The notes: generated by a model not told the origin, from the letters alone. Counted from the stretch's first letter, positions 8,313 to 18,403 are shown. The stretch: 64,000 nt of DNA from Pectobacterium sp. A5351 (GCF_028335745.1 NZ_CP116477.1:3844001-3908000), one strand, 5' to 3'. Numbers and translations are program-made.

Positions 8313-9767
8313 TTAATACAGACCAATGACCTTCCACCACAGCAGACCCGCACTCATAAAGATCGCCTGATTGACCAGACTGACGACGAAGCCCGTGCGC
8401 CACCAGATAGCGGTGGGCACGTAGCCCGCGCCGAACAGGATGGGGCCGCGTGCGTGGGTATATTGCGTCAGTGAACAGTACAGGCTGCTGGTAAACGCCA
8501 GCATGAACGCCATCGGCACCGCGGGAATGTTCAGGTTGATTCCGACACCGAGGAACACCGCAAAAAGCGCGGCGATCTGCGCGTTGCCGCTGGCGAAGAA
8601 ATAGTGAGTGTAGAAGTAGGCCGCATTCAGCAGCAATAGCACCAATACCCAACTGGTTCCCTGCATCAGGTGGCCGATGTTGCTGCCGATGAGATCGCCA
8701 AACCAGTTCGTGAAGCCGAGCTTTTTCAACTGATTCGCCATCATCAGCAGGGCAGCGAACCAAATCAGCGTATCCCAGGCGCCTTTCTCGCTCTTCACGT
8801 CTTCCCAGCTCAGTACGCCAGTCAACAGCAGGAAAGACAGCCCAACGAACGAGGCCGTTGTGGCATCCACACCTAAGCGGTCGCCAAAAATCCACAGCAC
8901 CAGCAGCAGGATGACGGTAAATGCCATCAGCCATTCACCGCGGCTCATGTTGCCCATTTTGGCCAGTTCGGCGACGGCCAGTTTTGGCGCATCCGGCGTA
9001 TGGCGAATTTCCGGCCTGGTCAGCCAGTAAACGAGCAGGGGAACAACGGCCAGAGAGATCAAACAGGGCACGAGCGCTGCCAGAAACCAGCTCCCCCAGG
9101 TGATGGTCACCCCCGCGTTGGCTGCGAGTTTCACCGCCAGCAGGTTGCCAGTGTAGGCGGTCATAAACAGCGCTGCTGTCACGTCGTTAACGTTACCGAT
9201 GCAGGTAATCAGGAAGGTGCCAATCTTACTCCGCGAGGCATCCTCCGGTTTGGAATCGAAGCTGCGCGATAGCGAATCGGCAATCGGATAAATAATCCCA
9301 CCGCAGCGTGCGGTGTTGCTCGGCATCGCAGGGGAAAGTACCAGATCGGCAAAGGCCAGCCCGTAAGCCAGACCCAGCGTGCGTTTCCCAAGCAGACGGA
9401 TCATCTGCAAGGCGATGCGGCGGCCCAGACCCGTTTTGATAAATCCGCGAGCGATCATGAATGCCACAACAATCAGCCAGATCAGCGAGCTGTTCAGGTC
9501 GCTGAGTGCGGTCTGTATCGCGCTGCTGGCCGTTGTATCCCCTGCGGCATACGTCAGCGCAAAGATCGTGATACTGATAATACCGATAGCCCCAATCGGG
9601 AGAACATTCGCGACAATACACACGATCGTTGCGACGAAAATGACGGCGGAGTGCCAGGCGGCGGGGCTTAAGCCGGTTGGGGGTTCCATTTGCCAAAAAA
9701 AGGCGGCGATGGCAAGAATCACGATCAGTGGGAGCCAGTTCAGTCCATACGAGGTTTTCGTCTTCAT
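8313..9767 (-). CDS. DASS-family anion/dicarboxylate transporter (CitT/TtdT-like)
   Basis: A 484-residue inner-membrane protein with about 12 hydrophobic segments. It belongs to the divalent anion:Na+ symporter (SLC13/CitMHS-like) family. The diagnostic helix-loop segment SPAMPSNTARCGGIIYPI (about 148-166) contains the SNT substrate/sodium motif, and a second conserved stretch around ASGNAQIAALFAVFLG (about 393-408) is the pseudo-repeat counterpart. Length and sequence style match the tartrate/succinate and citrate/succinate exchangers of enterobacteria; which C4 or C6 acid it carries cannot be read from sequence. It is a single gene, convergent with the siderophore receptor and divergent from yjbB. 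Confidence 0.88.
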   Translation of the reverse strand: MKTKTSYGLNWLPLIVILAIAAFFWQMEPPTGLSPAAWHSAVIFVATIVCIVANVLPIGAIGIISITIFALTYAAGDTTASSAIQTALSDLNSSLIWLIVVAFMIARGFIKTGLGRRIALQMIRLLGKRTLGLAYGLAFADLVLSPAMPSNTARCGGIIYPIADSLSRSFDSKPEDASRSKIGTFLITCIGNVNDVTAALFMTAYTGNLLAVKLAANAGVTITWGSWFLAALVPCLISLAVVPLLVYWLTRPEIRHTPDAPKLAVAELAKMGNMSRGEWLMAFTVILLLVLWIFGDRLGVDATTASFVGLSFLLLTGVLSWEDVKSEKGAWDTLIWFAALLMMANQLKKLGFTNWFGDLIGSNIGHLMQGTSWVLVLLLLNAAYFYTHYFFASGNAQIAALFAVFLGVGINLNIPAVPMAFMLAFTSSLYCSLTQYTHARGPILFGAGYVPTAIWWRTGFVVSLVNQAIFMSAGLLWWKVIGLY

Positions 9768-10072
9768 CCATTTTCCTTACACGAGCTAGCGGAATAATGC
9801 GGGACTATAACCCATAAGAGTCATAGGGATAAAAAGAGCATAGCGCTAACCGGGGAAGGCGTGAGGCAAAATTATGGGCTTATTGATTTGGATTCTGTTT
9901 TTTAAATATTGTCAGTTAATTAATTTTTATCATTAATTGACTACTGAACGATTTTGCTCCGGCGCGGGCTGCCTCGCAATACGGTCTGCTAACATCTGGT
10001 AAGATGGTCGTTCATTACGTCATCAACAGATCGTATTTCATCAACACATGTTTAGCTGGAGGCGCGGATTTT
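9768..10072. other. Divergent intergenic region between the anion transporter and yjbB
   Basis: About 305 bp. The centre (9890-9955) is AT-rich, with a run of T and a TTAATTAA core, and is likely to hold both promoters. I cannot assign a confident -35/-10 pair or a named operator. No small gene or stable hairpin is evident. Confidence 0.5.
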
Positions 10073-11719
10073 TTGTTAACACTGCTGAATCTCCTTTCTG
10101 CGATTGCGTTACTGGTGTGGGGCACTCACATTGTCCGTACCGGTATTATGCGGGTTTATGGCACCCAGCTACGGCGGGTTCTCAGCGACAGCGTTGAGAA
10201 AAAACCGTTGGCTTTTATGGCCGGTATTGGCGTTACTGCGCTGGTGCAGAGCAGCAATGCGACCGCGTTGCTGACGACCTCGTTTGTCTCACAGGGGCTG
10301 GTGGCGCTAACGCCTGCGCTGGTGATTATTCTCGGGGCTGATGTCGGGACGGCACTGATGGTGCGAATTCTGACGTTCGATCTGTCCTGGCTTTCTCCGC
10401 TGCTGATTTTTCTTGGCGTGATATTTTTCCTCAGCCGCAAGCAGACGCGGGTTGGTCAGATTGGCCGTGTGGCGATTGGGCTCGGGCTGATTCTGCTGGC
10501 GCTGGAAATGATTGTCGTGGCTGCTGCCCCGATCACGCAGACGTCGGGCGTGAAGGTGCTGTTTTCCTCGTTGACGGGCGACGTCATGCTGGACGCACTG
10601 GTTGGCGCGCTGTTCGCGGTGATTACCTATTCCAGTCTGGCAGCGGTGCTGCTGACAGCTACCTTGACGGCAAGCGGTGTGATTTCGCTGGAAGTGGCGA
10701 TGTGTCTGGTCATTGGTGCCAATCTGGGTAGTGGATTGCTGACGATGATGAGCACCTCGACGCAGAATGCGGAGGGGCGACGCGTGGCGCTCGGCAGCAT
10801 GCTGTTCAAGCTGATCGGGTGTCTGGCCGTGATGCCGCTGGTTGAGCCGCTTTCGCGCTGGCTGACGCGTATTCCGCTGGGTGCAGAAGAGCTGGTGATT
10901 TACTTCCACCTGTTCTACAACCTGATCCGTTGCCTGCTGCTGATTCCGCTGACCGGCGTGGTGGCGCGCCTGTCCTGTATGATGATTGCGGACTCACCGC
11001 AGGTCGATCTTCAGATGAAACCGCGCCATTTGGACACCAGCTCGCTGGACACGCCAGCGCTGGCGTTGACCAATGCTGCGCGGGAAACGCTGCGAATTGG
11101 TGATGTGCTGGAGCAGATGCTGCGGTTGTACCGCGACGTGTTGCAGGGCGACCATATGCAGCGCCGGGAGATTCGCCGGCTTGATGATGATGTCGATATT
11201 CTTTACACCGCGATTAAGCTCTATCTGGCGCAGATTCAGAAAGATGGGTTGGATGAACGGGATTCCCGACGCTGGGCTGAAGTGATCGAAGTGGCGCTGA
11301 ATCTGGAACAGGCGGGAGATATTATCGAGCGCATGGCAGACGACATCGCCAATCATTCCTCCGGCGTGCGGATGGCGTTTTCTGCACAGGGGCTGGAAGA
11401 GCTGAATCAACTGCATGAACAACTGCTGGCGAATTTGCGTCTGGGGCTATCGGTTTTCCTGTCGGAGGATATCACCAGCGCGAAACGCTTGCGTCGTGCC
11501 AAACACCGATTCCGCATTATGAACCGTCGTTATGCGCATGCGCACGTCGATCGCTTACATCAGCACAACGTACAGAGTCTGGAAACCAGCTCGCTCCATT
11601 TGAGCTTACTCGGGGACATGAACCGACTGAACTCACTGTTCTGTGCGGTAGCGTATAACGTCTTGATTGTGCAGCAGGATGGGGAAGAGGAGTGTGAAGA
11701 ATCACCGTTAGCGCTGTGA
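10073..11719 (+). CDS. yjbB: Na+/phosphate cotransporter family protein YjbB
   Basis: An inner-membrane protein with two Na/Pi-cotransporter repeats followed by a PhoU-like cytoplasmic domain. The repeats carry the paired QSSNA (about residue 60) and YSSLAA (about 185) motifs; the C-terminal half (about 330-540) is helical and charged. E. coli YjbB exports phosphate. I choose a TTG start at 10073: GGAGG lies 10 bp before it, and the resulting LLTLLNLLSAIALLVWGTHIVRTG aligns with the E. coli N-terminus. This gives 548 residues against 543 in E. coli. An upstream ATG at 10004 would add 23 poorly conserved residues. The gene is convergent with aceK. Confidence 0.9.
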   Translation: MLTLLNLLSAIALLVWGTHIVRTGIMRVYGTQLRRVLSDSVEKKPLAFMAGIGVTALVQSSNATALLTTSFVSQGLVALTPALVIILGADVGTALMVRILTFDLSWLSPLLIFLGVIFFLSRKQTRVGQIGRVAIGLGLILLALEMIVVAAAPITQTSGVKVLFSSLTGDVMLDALVGALFAVITYSSLAAVLLTATLTASGVISLEVAMCLVIGANLGSGLLTMMSTSTQNAEGRRVALGSMLFKLIGCLAVMPLVEPLSRWLTRIPLGAEELVIYFHLFYNLIRCLLLIPLTGVVARLSCMMIADSPQVDLQMKPRHLDTSSLDTPALALTNAARETLRIGDVLEQMLRLYRDVLQGDHMQRREIRRLDDDVDILYTAIKLYLAQIQKDGLDERDSRRWAEVIEVALNLEQAGDIIERMADDIANHSSGVRMAFSAQGLEELNQLHEQLLANLRLGLSVFLSEDITSAKRLRRAKHRFRIMNRRYAHAHVDRLHQHNVQSLETSSLHLSLLGDMNRLNSLFCAVAYNVLIVQQDGEEECEESPLAL

Positions 11720-11727
11720 CCCCCCGG

Positions 11728-11771
11728 GAAACGTCTTAGTAATATTTTTATGCAGACTAAGAGGCCGTTTC
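11728..11771. repeat. Imperfect inverted repeat in the yjbB-aceK gap
   Basis: GAAACGTCTTAGT (11728-11740) pairs with ACTAAGAGGCCGTTTC (11756-11771) with a 3-nt bulge and a 15-nt AT-rich loop. It could act as a weak terminator for yjbB or be part of a repeated element. The rest of the 218-bp gap (to 11937) has an open frame on the minus strand (11708-11956, 82 codons) that I cannot assign. Confidence 0.45.
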
Positions 11772-11937
11772 GCGCACGATAATACCGTTATATTCATGTT
11801 ACCGCGTAGCACGCGCCCGACACGGAACGGCCCAATCACCGCTCGCCCTGGCCCCAGGTTCCTGACGAACATTATGCCATTAACGCGGTTCCATCGGTGT
11901 TCCCGAGCACAAGTCGAGCCCACCGCTGCATAATTTT

Positions 11938-13713
11938 TTAGGCCGGATAACGGCAAAGGCCAGAATCATTCTCAGTTGTGGTGTATAGCGGCTCAGCACG
12001 CTGGCTAAAACGCTTCCTCCGCCGGTAGGCGTACACATCCTCAATGTGCCCTTCCCTGATACGCTGCTGTAGCGCTCGCCAGTAATCCGCGCAAAACAGA
12101 TCACCGTGCATTTCCTCAAACAGCGTACGAATGTGGCGGTCGCTACACAGGAAATGGGGAAACTCTTCGGGAAACACATCATTCGGCGCGACGCTGTACC
12201 ACGGTTCTGCGGCCAGTTCATCTTCCGGGTAACGCGGCGGCGGTATTTTGCGAAAGTTCACCTCGGTCATGTAGCAAATTTCATCGTAGTCATAAAATAC
12301 GACTCGCCCATGACGCGTGACGCCGAAATTCTTGAATAGCATGTCGCCGGGGAAAATGTTCGCCGCAGCCAGCTGTTTGATGGCATTGCCATATTCTTCA
12401 ATCACATCATGCAACTGCTGTGCGTTTGCCTGCTCCAGATAGAGATTCAACGGCGTCATCCGGCGTTCCATGTACAAGTGCCGGATCACCAACCGATCGC
12501 CCAGATCTTCGAGCTTTTCCGGTACTTCACGCCAAAGCTCATCCAGCAGTTCCGGGCTGATGCGATACTTATCAATGACGAAGTTTTCATATTCCTGCGT
12601 ATCCGCCATGCGCCCAACGCGATCGTGCTCTTTCACCAGTTGATAGCACGCCATGACCCGCTCCGCACTCACCTCTTTCTGCGGCGCAAAACGATCTTTG
12701 ATGACCTTAAAGACGCGATCGAAAGAAGGCAGCGTAAACACCAGCATCACCATCCCTTTCACGCCGGGCGCGATGATGAACTGCTCTTCTGATTCAGCAA
12801 TGTAGTGCAGGTATTCACGGTAATACTCGGTTTTACTGTGCTTCTGGCAGCCAATCGCCAGGTAAAGCTCCGCCGTCGTCTTCCCCGGCAAAATATCCCG
12901 CAGCCAGGCCACCAGCGCAGACGGCAACGGGGCATACACCATGAAGTAAGAACGGGCGAAACCAAACACAATGCTGGCATCCGCCTGACCGGTTAAGCAG
13001 GTATCAATAAACAGCGCACCGCGCTCATTGTGGTGAATCGGCAACAGGAACGGAAAAATACCGTCAGGGAGCGACAGCTTGCCCACCAACCAGGCCGCTT
13101 TGTTGCGATAAAACAGCTCGTTAGCCACCTGTAACGTCGCCTGAGCAAGCTGTTCCGCAGAGAAAGTGCGCTGTAAATACGCCGCGATATAACCAATATC
13201 ACGTGGCAAATCTTCCCACGGTAGCCGCAGCGGCACATCACCCAACAATTTTTCCAACATGTTATGCCAGCCGTCGGTTGGCATAAATGTCTTGGCGATA
13301 GGTCGGGGAATCTCACGAAAGCGCTGTTCAGGCTGAGAACTGAAAACAAACAGCTTATCCGGCGTCAGTTCCCGATGGTTAAACAGCCGACAATAGACAG
13401 AATTAAAGAAACTCTCAGCAATCTCAAAACGCGGGTAATCCGGCAGTAAGCGGGTGTAGATATGCTTCACTCGCGCCAAAAAATCCGCGTCATCACAGCG
13501 GATACCGGTAATACAGCGCAACTGTTCAACCACCAAACCAACGTGGTGATCGTATAGGTGAATACGCTGTTTCATTGCCTGTTGTACGGCAGGCCAGTCA
13601 GCCTGTTCAAAGCGCTGCTGCGCCCCCGCCGTCACTTCGAGAAAACGTCCATATTGCGCATCAAACCCTTGCAGGATCGTCTGCGCCACCAGCTTTTCAA
13701 GGTCACGCGTCAT
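11938..13713 (-). CDS. aceK: Isocitrate dehydrogenase kinase/phosphatase
   Basis: A bifunctional enzyme that phosphorylates and dephosphorylates isocitrate dehydrogenase, diverting isocitrate into the glyoxylate bypass during growth on acetate. The protein is 591 residues from the second of two adjacent ATGs, which has GGAG at the better distance; starting at 13716 adds one residue. E. coli AceK has 578. Strongly conserved stretches include [18 protein letters not shown] near the N-terminus, [14 protein letters not shown], and the kinase-like core [19 protein letters not shown] followed by [13 protein letters not shown]. It is the third gene of aceBAK, separated from aceA by a 49-bp gap holding a strong hairpin that probably lowers its expression. 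The C-terminal tail diverges from E. coli. Confidence 0.97.
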   Translation of the reverse strand: MTRDLEKLVAQTILQGFDAQYGRFLEVTAGAQQRFEQADWPAVQQAMKQRIHLYDHHVGLVVEQLRCITGIRCDDADFLARVKHIYTRLLPDYPRFEIAESFFNSVYCRLFNHRELTPDKLFVFSSQPEQRFREIPRPIAKTFMPTDGWHNMLEKLLGDVPLRLPWEDLPRDIGYIAAYLQRTFSAEQLAQATLQVANELFYRNKAAWLVGKLSLPDGIFPFLLPIHHNERGALFIDTCLTGQADASIVFGFARSYFMVYAPLPSALVAWLRDILPGKTTAELYLAIGCQKHSKTEYYREYLHYIAESEEQFIIAPGVKGMVMLVFTLPSFDRVFKVIKDRFAPQKEVSAERVMACYQLVKEHDRVGRMADTQEYENFVIDKYRISPELLDELWREVPEKLEDLGDRLVIRHLYMERRMTPLNLYLEQANAQQLHDVIEEYGNAIKQLAAANIFPGDMLFKNFGVTRHGRVVFYDYDEICYMTEVNFRKIPPPRYPEDELAAEPWYSVAPNDVFPEEFPHFLCSDRHIRTLFEEMHGDLFCADYWRALQQRIREGHIEDVYAYRRRKRFSQRAEPLYTTTENDSGLCRYPA

Positions 13714-13729
13714 CATGATCTCCAGATGA

Positions 13730-13758
13730 AACCCGGCCAGCGGTTCACTGACCGGGTT
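13730..13758 (-). promoter_or_regulatory. Intercistronic hairpin between aceA and aceK
   Basis: AACCCGGCCAG and CTGACCGGGTT form a 10-pair stem with one mismatch and a 7-nt loop, located between the aceA stop and the aceK ribosome-binding site. E. coli aceK is expressed far below aceA, and intercistronic RNA structure is implicated there; the same role is inferred. Confidence 0.5.
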
Positions 13759-13762
13759 AGGA

Positions 13763-15070
13763 TCAGAACTGCTGTTCTTCCGTCGATCCCGTCAGCGCCG
13801 TCACCGAAGACTCGCCTCCCTGAATGATGTTTGTCACCTTATCGAAGTAGCCGGTCCCTACCTCCTGCTGATGTGATGAGAAGGTATAGCCATCTTTAAT
13901 CGCTTCAAACTCAGGCTGCTGTACCTTTTCTACGTAGTGTCTCATCCCTTCACCCTGCGCATAGGCATGCGCCAGGTCAAACATGTTGAACCACATACTG
14001 TGGATACCCGCCAGCGTAATGAACTGATACTTGTAACCCATCGCCGACAACTCATCCTGAAAACGCGCAATCGTGCTGTCATCCAGATTCTTCTTCCAGT
14101 TAAAGGAAGGTGAACAGTTGTATGCCAGCAGCTTACCGGGGAACTTCGCGTGGATAGCTTCAGCAAAACGGCGCGCCAGCGATAAATCCGGTGTAGACGT
14201 CTCACACCACACCAGATCGGCATAAGGTGCATAGGCCAAACCGCGGCTGATAGCCTGCTCAATCCCGGCACGGGTGCGATAGAATCCTTCTACCGTGCGT
14301 TCGCCGGTGATGAAATCACGATCGTACTCATCACAGTCAGACGTCAGCAAATCCGCCGCATCCGCATCGGTTCGCGCAACCAGTAAAGTAGGCACCCCCA
14401 ACACATCTGCCGCCAGACGCGCCGCAACCAGCTTCTGAACCGCTTCCTGAGTGGGAACCAGCACTTTACCGCCCATGTGTCCGCATTTTTTCGCCGATGC
14501 CAATTGATCTTCAAAGTGAACTGCCGCCGCACCGGCTTCAATCATCGATTTCATCAGCTCAAACGCGTTAAGTACGCCGCCGAATCCCGCCTCCGCATCC
14601 GCAACAATCGGCAGGAAGTAGTCGGTATGGCGCTTGTCGCCCGGTTCAATGCGGTTCGCCCACTGAATCTGATCGGCACGCCGAAAAGTGTTATTGATGC
14701 GTTCAATCACCGCAGGCACAGAGTTCGCTGGGTAGAGCGACTGATCGGGATACATGCTCGACGCCAGATTGGCATCCGCCGCCACCTGCCAGCCAGAAAG
14801 GTAAATCGCTTCAATACCGGCTTTCGCCTGCTGTAAAGCCTGCCCTCCCGTCAGCGCCCCCAGGCAATTCACATAGCCTTTGCGGGCGTCACCATGCAGC
14901 AGATTCCACAACTTAGCTGCACCGAGCTGCGCGAGCGTACATTCCGGGTTCACCGAGCCCCGTAGATTAATCACATTTTCTGCGCTGTAAGGGCGCGTAA
15001 TACCTTCCCAGCGGGCGGTTTTCCACTCTTTTTCAATATGCTGGACTTGTTGGGTACGAGAGGTTGTCAT
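13763..15070 (-). CDS. aceA: Isocitrate lyase
   Basis: The 435-residue enzyme cleaves isocitrate to glyoxylate and succinate, the first step of the glyoxylate shunt. The catalytic loop [14 protein letters not shown] (about residues 193-206) contains the active-site Cys of the KKCGH signature. The Mg-binding segment [10 protein letters not shown] and the downstream [12 protein letters not shown] are also present. Length matches E. coli AceA (434). It is co-transcribed with aceB (31-bp gap) and aceK. Confidence 0.99.
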   Translation of the reverse strand: MTTSRTQQVQHIEKEWKTARWEGITRPYSAENVINLRGSVNPECTLAQLGAAKLWNLLHGDARKGYVNCLGALTGGQALQQAKAGIEAIYLSGWQVAADANLASSMYPDQSLYPANSVPAVIERINNTFRRADQIQWANRIEPGDKRHTDYFLPIVADAEAGFGGVLNAFELMKSMIEAGAAAVHFEDQLASAKKCGHMGGKVLVPTQEAVQKLVAARLAADVLGVPTLLVARTDADAADLLTSDCDEYDRDFITGERTVEGFYRTRAGIEQAISRGLAYAPYADLVWCETSTPDLSLARRFAEAIHAKFPGKLLAYNCSPSFNWKKNLDDSTIARFQDELSAMGYKYQFITLAGIHSMWFNMFDLAHAYAQGEGMRHYVEKVQQPEFEAIKDGYTFSSHQQEVGTGYFDKVTNIIQGGESSVTALTGSTEEQQF

Positions 15071-15101
15071 AGCAGAGGTTCCTTTTTATTATCAGTCAGG
15101 A

Positions 15102-16700
15102 TTAATCAAGCAGTGCGTAGCCGGGTAATGTCAGGAAGTCGATCAGCTCATCTTGCGTGGTGATTTGCTCCATCAGCCGGGCGGCGTCATCAAAGCGTCC
15201 TCCACTGAAACGGGCATCACCGAGCTCCTCCTGTACCACAAACATCTCTTCGGCCAGCATCTGGCGGAACAGCGCCTTGGTGATCACGCGACCATCGCTC
15301 AATGTCTTGCCGTGGCGAATCCACTGCCAAATTGAGGTACGGGAAATTTCTGCCGTCGCCGCGTCCTCCATCAGCCCATAAATCGGGACGCAGCCATTAC
15401 CGGATATCCATGCTTCGATGTACTGCACCGCAACACGAATATTCGCGCGCATCCCCACTTCTGTTCGCTCTCCCGGACAAGGCTCCAGCAATTCCTCAGC
15501 GCGAATGGAGGCATCTTGCTCACGGCGAATATCGAGCTGATTTTTACGCCCACCTAACGCCCGATCGAACACCTCCATCACCGCATCTGCCAGCCCCGGA
15601 TGAGCCACCCAGGTGCCATCGTGACCATTGTGAGCTTCCAGCTCTTTGTCTTTACGAACCTTGTCTAACACCCAGTTATTGCGTTCCGCATCCTTACTTG
15701 GGATGAACGCCGCCATCCCGCCCATCGCGAACGCACCACGGCGATGGCAGGTTTTGATCAACAGCCGCGAATAAGCGCTAAGGAAAGGTTTTTCCATCGT
15801 CACCGACTGGCGGTCGGGCAAAACGCGATCGCCGTGGTTCTTTAATGTTTTGATATAGCTGAAGATGTAGTCCCAGCGGCCACAGTTCAGCCCAACGATA
15901 TGGTCACGTAGGTGATAGAGGATCTCGTCCATCTGGAAAACGGCAGGCAGCGTTTCAATCAACACCGTTGCCTTGATCGTCCCGCGCGGCAAATTAAAAC
16001 GATCTTCCGTGTAGCAGAAGACATCGTTCCACCAGGCCGCTTCCTGCCATGACTGCGTCTTTGGCAGATAGAAATAAGGGCCGCTCCCTTTCTTCAGCAG
16101 TTCCTGATAGTTGTGGAAAAAATACAGCCCGAAATCGAACAGGCTGCCAGGAATCGCTTCCCCTTGCCAGGACACATGTTTCTCGGGCAAATGCAAACCG
16201 CGTACACGACAAATCAACACGGCAGGGTTGGGCTTCAACTGGTAGATTTTTCCTGTTTCATTGATATAGGAAATCGTACCGCGTACGGCATCACGTAAGT
16301 TGATTTGCCCGTCGATAACCTTTTCCCATCCCGGCGACAGTGAATCCTCAAAGTCCGCCATGAAAACCTTCACATTGGCATTCAATGCATTGATTACCAT
16401 CTTGCGTTCAACCGGACCGGTAATCTCAACACGACGATCCTGAAGGTCATCGGGAATACCGCGTATTGTCCACGCTTTATCACGAATGGAAGCCGTTTCT
16501 GAAATAAAATCAGGTAGCTTACCCTGATCGATATTACGCTGCTGGATCTGCCGTTCGGCGAGCAACTGATTACGTGCCGGTGTGAAATGCGCGACCAGCT
16601 CCGTTAAAAAATCAATCGCTTCCTCCGTAAGAATTTGCTTCTCACCTTCGCCAAAACGCTGACTAAACGCCAATTCTCTGTTTATCGTCTGCTGCATCAT
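15102..16700 (-). CDS. aceB: Malate synthase A
   Basis: Condenses glyoxylate with acetyl-CoA to malate, completing the glyoxylate bypass. The start is set at the first of two adjacent ATGs (16698-16700) because AGGA lies 7 bp upstream and the product (532 residues) matches the 533 of E. coli; the frame is open 18 codons further but without support. Conserved blocks include ERKMVINALNANVKVFMADFEDS (acid and Mg region), RVRGLHLPEKH, GLNCGRWDYIFSYIKTLK, and GLMEDAATAEISR near the C-terminus. It is the first gene of aceBAK. An IclR-type operator lies about 110-130 bp upstream. Confidence 0.98.
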   Translation of the reverse strand: MMQQTINRELAFSQRFGEGEKQILTEEAIDFLTELVAHFTPARNQLLAERQIQQRNIDQGKLPDFISETASIRDKAWTIRGIPDDLQDRRVEITGPVERKMVINALNANVKVFMADFEDSLSPGWEKVIDGQINLRDAVRGTISYINETGKIYQLKPNPAVLICRVRGLHLPEKHVSWQGEAIPGSLFDFGLYFFHNYQELLKKGSGPYFYLPKTQSWQEAAWWNDVFCYTEDRFNLPRGTIKATVLIETLPAVFQMDEILYHLRDHIVGLNCGRWDYIFSYIKTLKNHGDRVLPDRQSVTMEKPFLSAYSRLLIKTCHRRGAFAMGGMAAFIPSKDAERNNWVLDKVRKDKELEAHNGHDGTWVAHPGLADAVMEVFDRALGGRKNQLDIRREQDASIRAEELLEPCPGERTEVGMRANIRVAVQYIEAWISGNGCVPIYGLMEDAATAEISRTSIWQWIRHGKTLSDGRVITKALFRQMLAEEMFVVQEELGDARFSGGRFDDAARLMEQITTQDELIDFLTLPGYALLD

Positions 16701-16806
16701 TCGTGGTTCCTTTTCAGATTCCGCTTCATTCATCAACAACCGCCAAATCGGCAAACCAGTATGTACATTTCTTAGCCGACAGAATTAAGCGTAATACAAT
16801 AAAAAA

Positions 16807-16831
16807 CAAAATCAAAAACAATTTCCATTTT
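16807..16831 (-). promoter_or_regulatory. Probable IclR operator of aceBAK
   Basis: Read on the minus strand, TGGAAATTGTTTTTGATTTT lies 5' of aceB. From memory it matches the IclR-protected sequence of the E. coli aceBAK promoter. IclR represses the operon until acetate-type growth relieves it. The iclR gene is not in the window. Confidence 0.7.
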
Positions 16832-16940
16832 TATATACCTTTAAACATAACCCATTAATAAAAATGAAGATAAAAATAGAAAGAGAAAAGAAATGACTTT
16901 CACTCATCAATAGAAATGAAATGATTCAGCACAAAAAAGA

Positions 16941-16962
16941 AAGGCACCTTAAAAGGTGCCTT
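16941..16962 (-). terminator. Rho-independent terminator of metA
   Basis: A perfect 10-bp stem AAGGCACCTT/AAGGTGCCTT with a 2-nt loop, followed on the minus strand by TTTCTTTTTT. It lies 22 bp after the metA stop. Confidence 0.9.
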
Positions 16963-16983
16963 AGAGAAAAGAAGGGAGATGGC

Positions 16984-17913
16984 TTAGTCAAGCGTAGGGT
17001 TCATTCGACGTAAATCATAAGGCGTAATCTGGTAGACGTAGTAATTCAGCCAGTTAACAAAAAGCAGATGGCCGTGGCTACGCCAGCTCGCTTTCGGTGC
17101 CAGTTCAGGGTTGTCGTCAGGGAAATAGTTAACCGGAACCGCCGGATCCAAGCCAGCGTCGTAATCACGGAAAAACTCTCCCGCCAGTGTCAGAACATCA
17201 TATTCTGGGTGTCCGGTAACAAACGCCAGACGCTTATCTTTGCTGGCAAACAGATAGGCGCCCGCTTGCTCTGACTCAACCAGAATATCTAAATCTGTAT
17301 GCTGGCGAATCACATCAACCGGAAAATCCGCATAGCGCGAATGTGGTGCCAGAAACGTTTCGTCAAAGCCACGGGTCAGCAACGCATGGGGTTGTAACGT
17401 TTGATGCGAATAAACGCCAGATAGCTTTTCCTTGCGGGTCATCTTAGGAATACCGTAGAGGATATTGAGAGCAGCCTGCACAGCCCAACACACAAATAAT
17501 GTGGAGGTAACATGCTCTTTTGCCCACTCGATGACACGCGCGATCTGTGGCCAATAAACAACATCGCAGAAATCGACTAATCCCAGCGGGGCACCAGTTA
17601 CAATCAAGCCATCAAAGTTTTCATTCTGGATGTCCTCGAAATCACAGTAGAAGTTATTCAAATGCTCGGCTGGCGTATTCTTTGATTCACGACTATCGAT
17701 ACGTAGCAGTTGAATATCGATCTGTAATGGCGAATTGGATAGCAGGCGCAGAAACTGGTTTTCAGTCTCGATCTTTTTAGGCATCAGGTTCAGCACCAGC
17801 ACTTTGAGGGGACGTATTTCCTGCGTTTTAGCACGCGAGGACGTCATGACAAAGACGTTCTCATTACGCAGAAAATTGACGGCTGGTAACTCATCAGGAA
17901 CCCGAATTGGCAT
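16984..17913 (-). CDS. metA: Homoserine O-succinyltransferase
   Basis: The first committed enzyme of methionine synthesis, transferring succinyl from succinyl-CoA to homoserine. At 309 residues it equals E. coli MetA. The nucleophile Cys lies in [12 protein letters not shown] (about residue 142), and the His/Glu pair in FVTGHPEYD (about 235-237). The N-terminal [21 protein letters not shown] is typical. It is a single gene with its own terminator, and tandem Met boxes sit 20-50 bp upstream of the start for MetJ repression. Confidence 0.99.
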   Translation of the reverse strand: MPIRVPDELPAVNFLRNENVFVMTSSRAKTQEIRPLKVLVLNLMPKKIETENQFLRLLSNSPLQIDIQLLRIDSRESKNTPAEHLNNFYCDFEDIQNENFDGLIVTGAPLGLVDFCDVVYWPQIARVIEWAKEHVTSTLFVCWAVQAALNILYGIPKMTRKEKLSGVYSHQTLQPHALLTRGFDETFLAPHSRYADFPVDVIRQHTDLDILVESEQAGAYLFASKDKRLAFVTGHPEYDVLTLAGEFFRDYDAGLDPAVPVNYFPDDNPELAPKASWRSHGHLLFVNWLNYYVYQITPYDLRRMNPTLD

Positions 17914-17932
17914 AACCTTATATCCTCAAAGC

Positions 17933-17964
17933 ATACGTTTAAACGTTTAGACATCCAGATGCCC
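17933..17964. promoter_or_regulatory. Tandem MetJ operator (Met boxes)
   Basis: Four contiguous 8-bp units, ATACGTTT, AAACGTTT, AGACATCC and AGATGCCC, approximate the AGACGTCT Met box in the metA promoter. The central two or three are the best. MetJ binds such tandem repeats cooperatively with S-adenosylmethionine. Confidence 0.75.
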
Positions 17965-18112
17965 GAAGATAGCGAGTTTTCGTTCTAATGTCGAGTGCTC
18001 AGCGCATAAGGTGAAAATGTTTCACGAGATTCAATATGCACAATCAGAACGACTTCTGCTTAATACGTTTGAGCGCGTCAGAATCACTAACGCGAGCGAC
18101 ATATAGCAAAAA

Positions 18113-18134
18113 GCCCCTGTCTTTCGACAGGGGC
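18113..18134 (-). terminator. rRNA operon terminator
   Basis: GCCCCTGTC/GACAGGGGC form a perfect 9-bp stem with a 4-nt loop just after the 5S gene, followed on the minus strand by TTTTTGC. It is the T1-type terminator of enterobacterial rrn operons. Confidence 0.92.
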
Positions 18135-18147
18135 CTTCCACTATTTG

Positions 18148-18267
18148 ATGCCTGGCAGTTCCCTACTCTCACATGGGGAAGCCCCACACTACCATCGGCG
18201 CTACGGCGTTTCACTTCTGAGTTCGGCATGGGGTCAGGTGGGACCACCGCGCTATCGCCGCCAGGCA
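18148..18267 (-). rRNA. rrf: 5S ribosomal RNA
   Basis: 120 nt, beginning TGCCTGGCGG and ending CTGCCAGGCAT, closely matching E. coli 5S with complementary ends. Only one 5S gene follows the 23S; no distal tRNA is present. Confidence 0.98.
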
Positions 18268-18403
18268 AATTCTGTTTCATTCCAACCGTTGTACTTCACT
18301 CACTTTCGTGTGTTTGTGTACAACCATCAGAACCAATCTTCGAACAAGCTAAATATCAAAACACTTCTCTATAAGTCATCTCACAAAACACCTTCGGTGT
18401 TGT

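Noticed and set aside
9226..9771. 181-codon minus-strand frame overlapping the anion transporter
   Set aside because: Same strand but a different frame from the DASS gene; the transporter frame has the family motifs.
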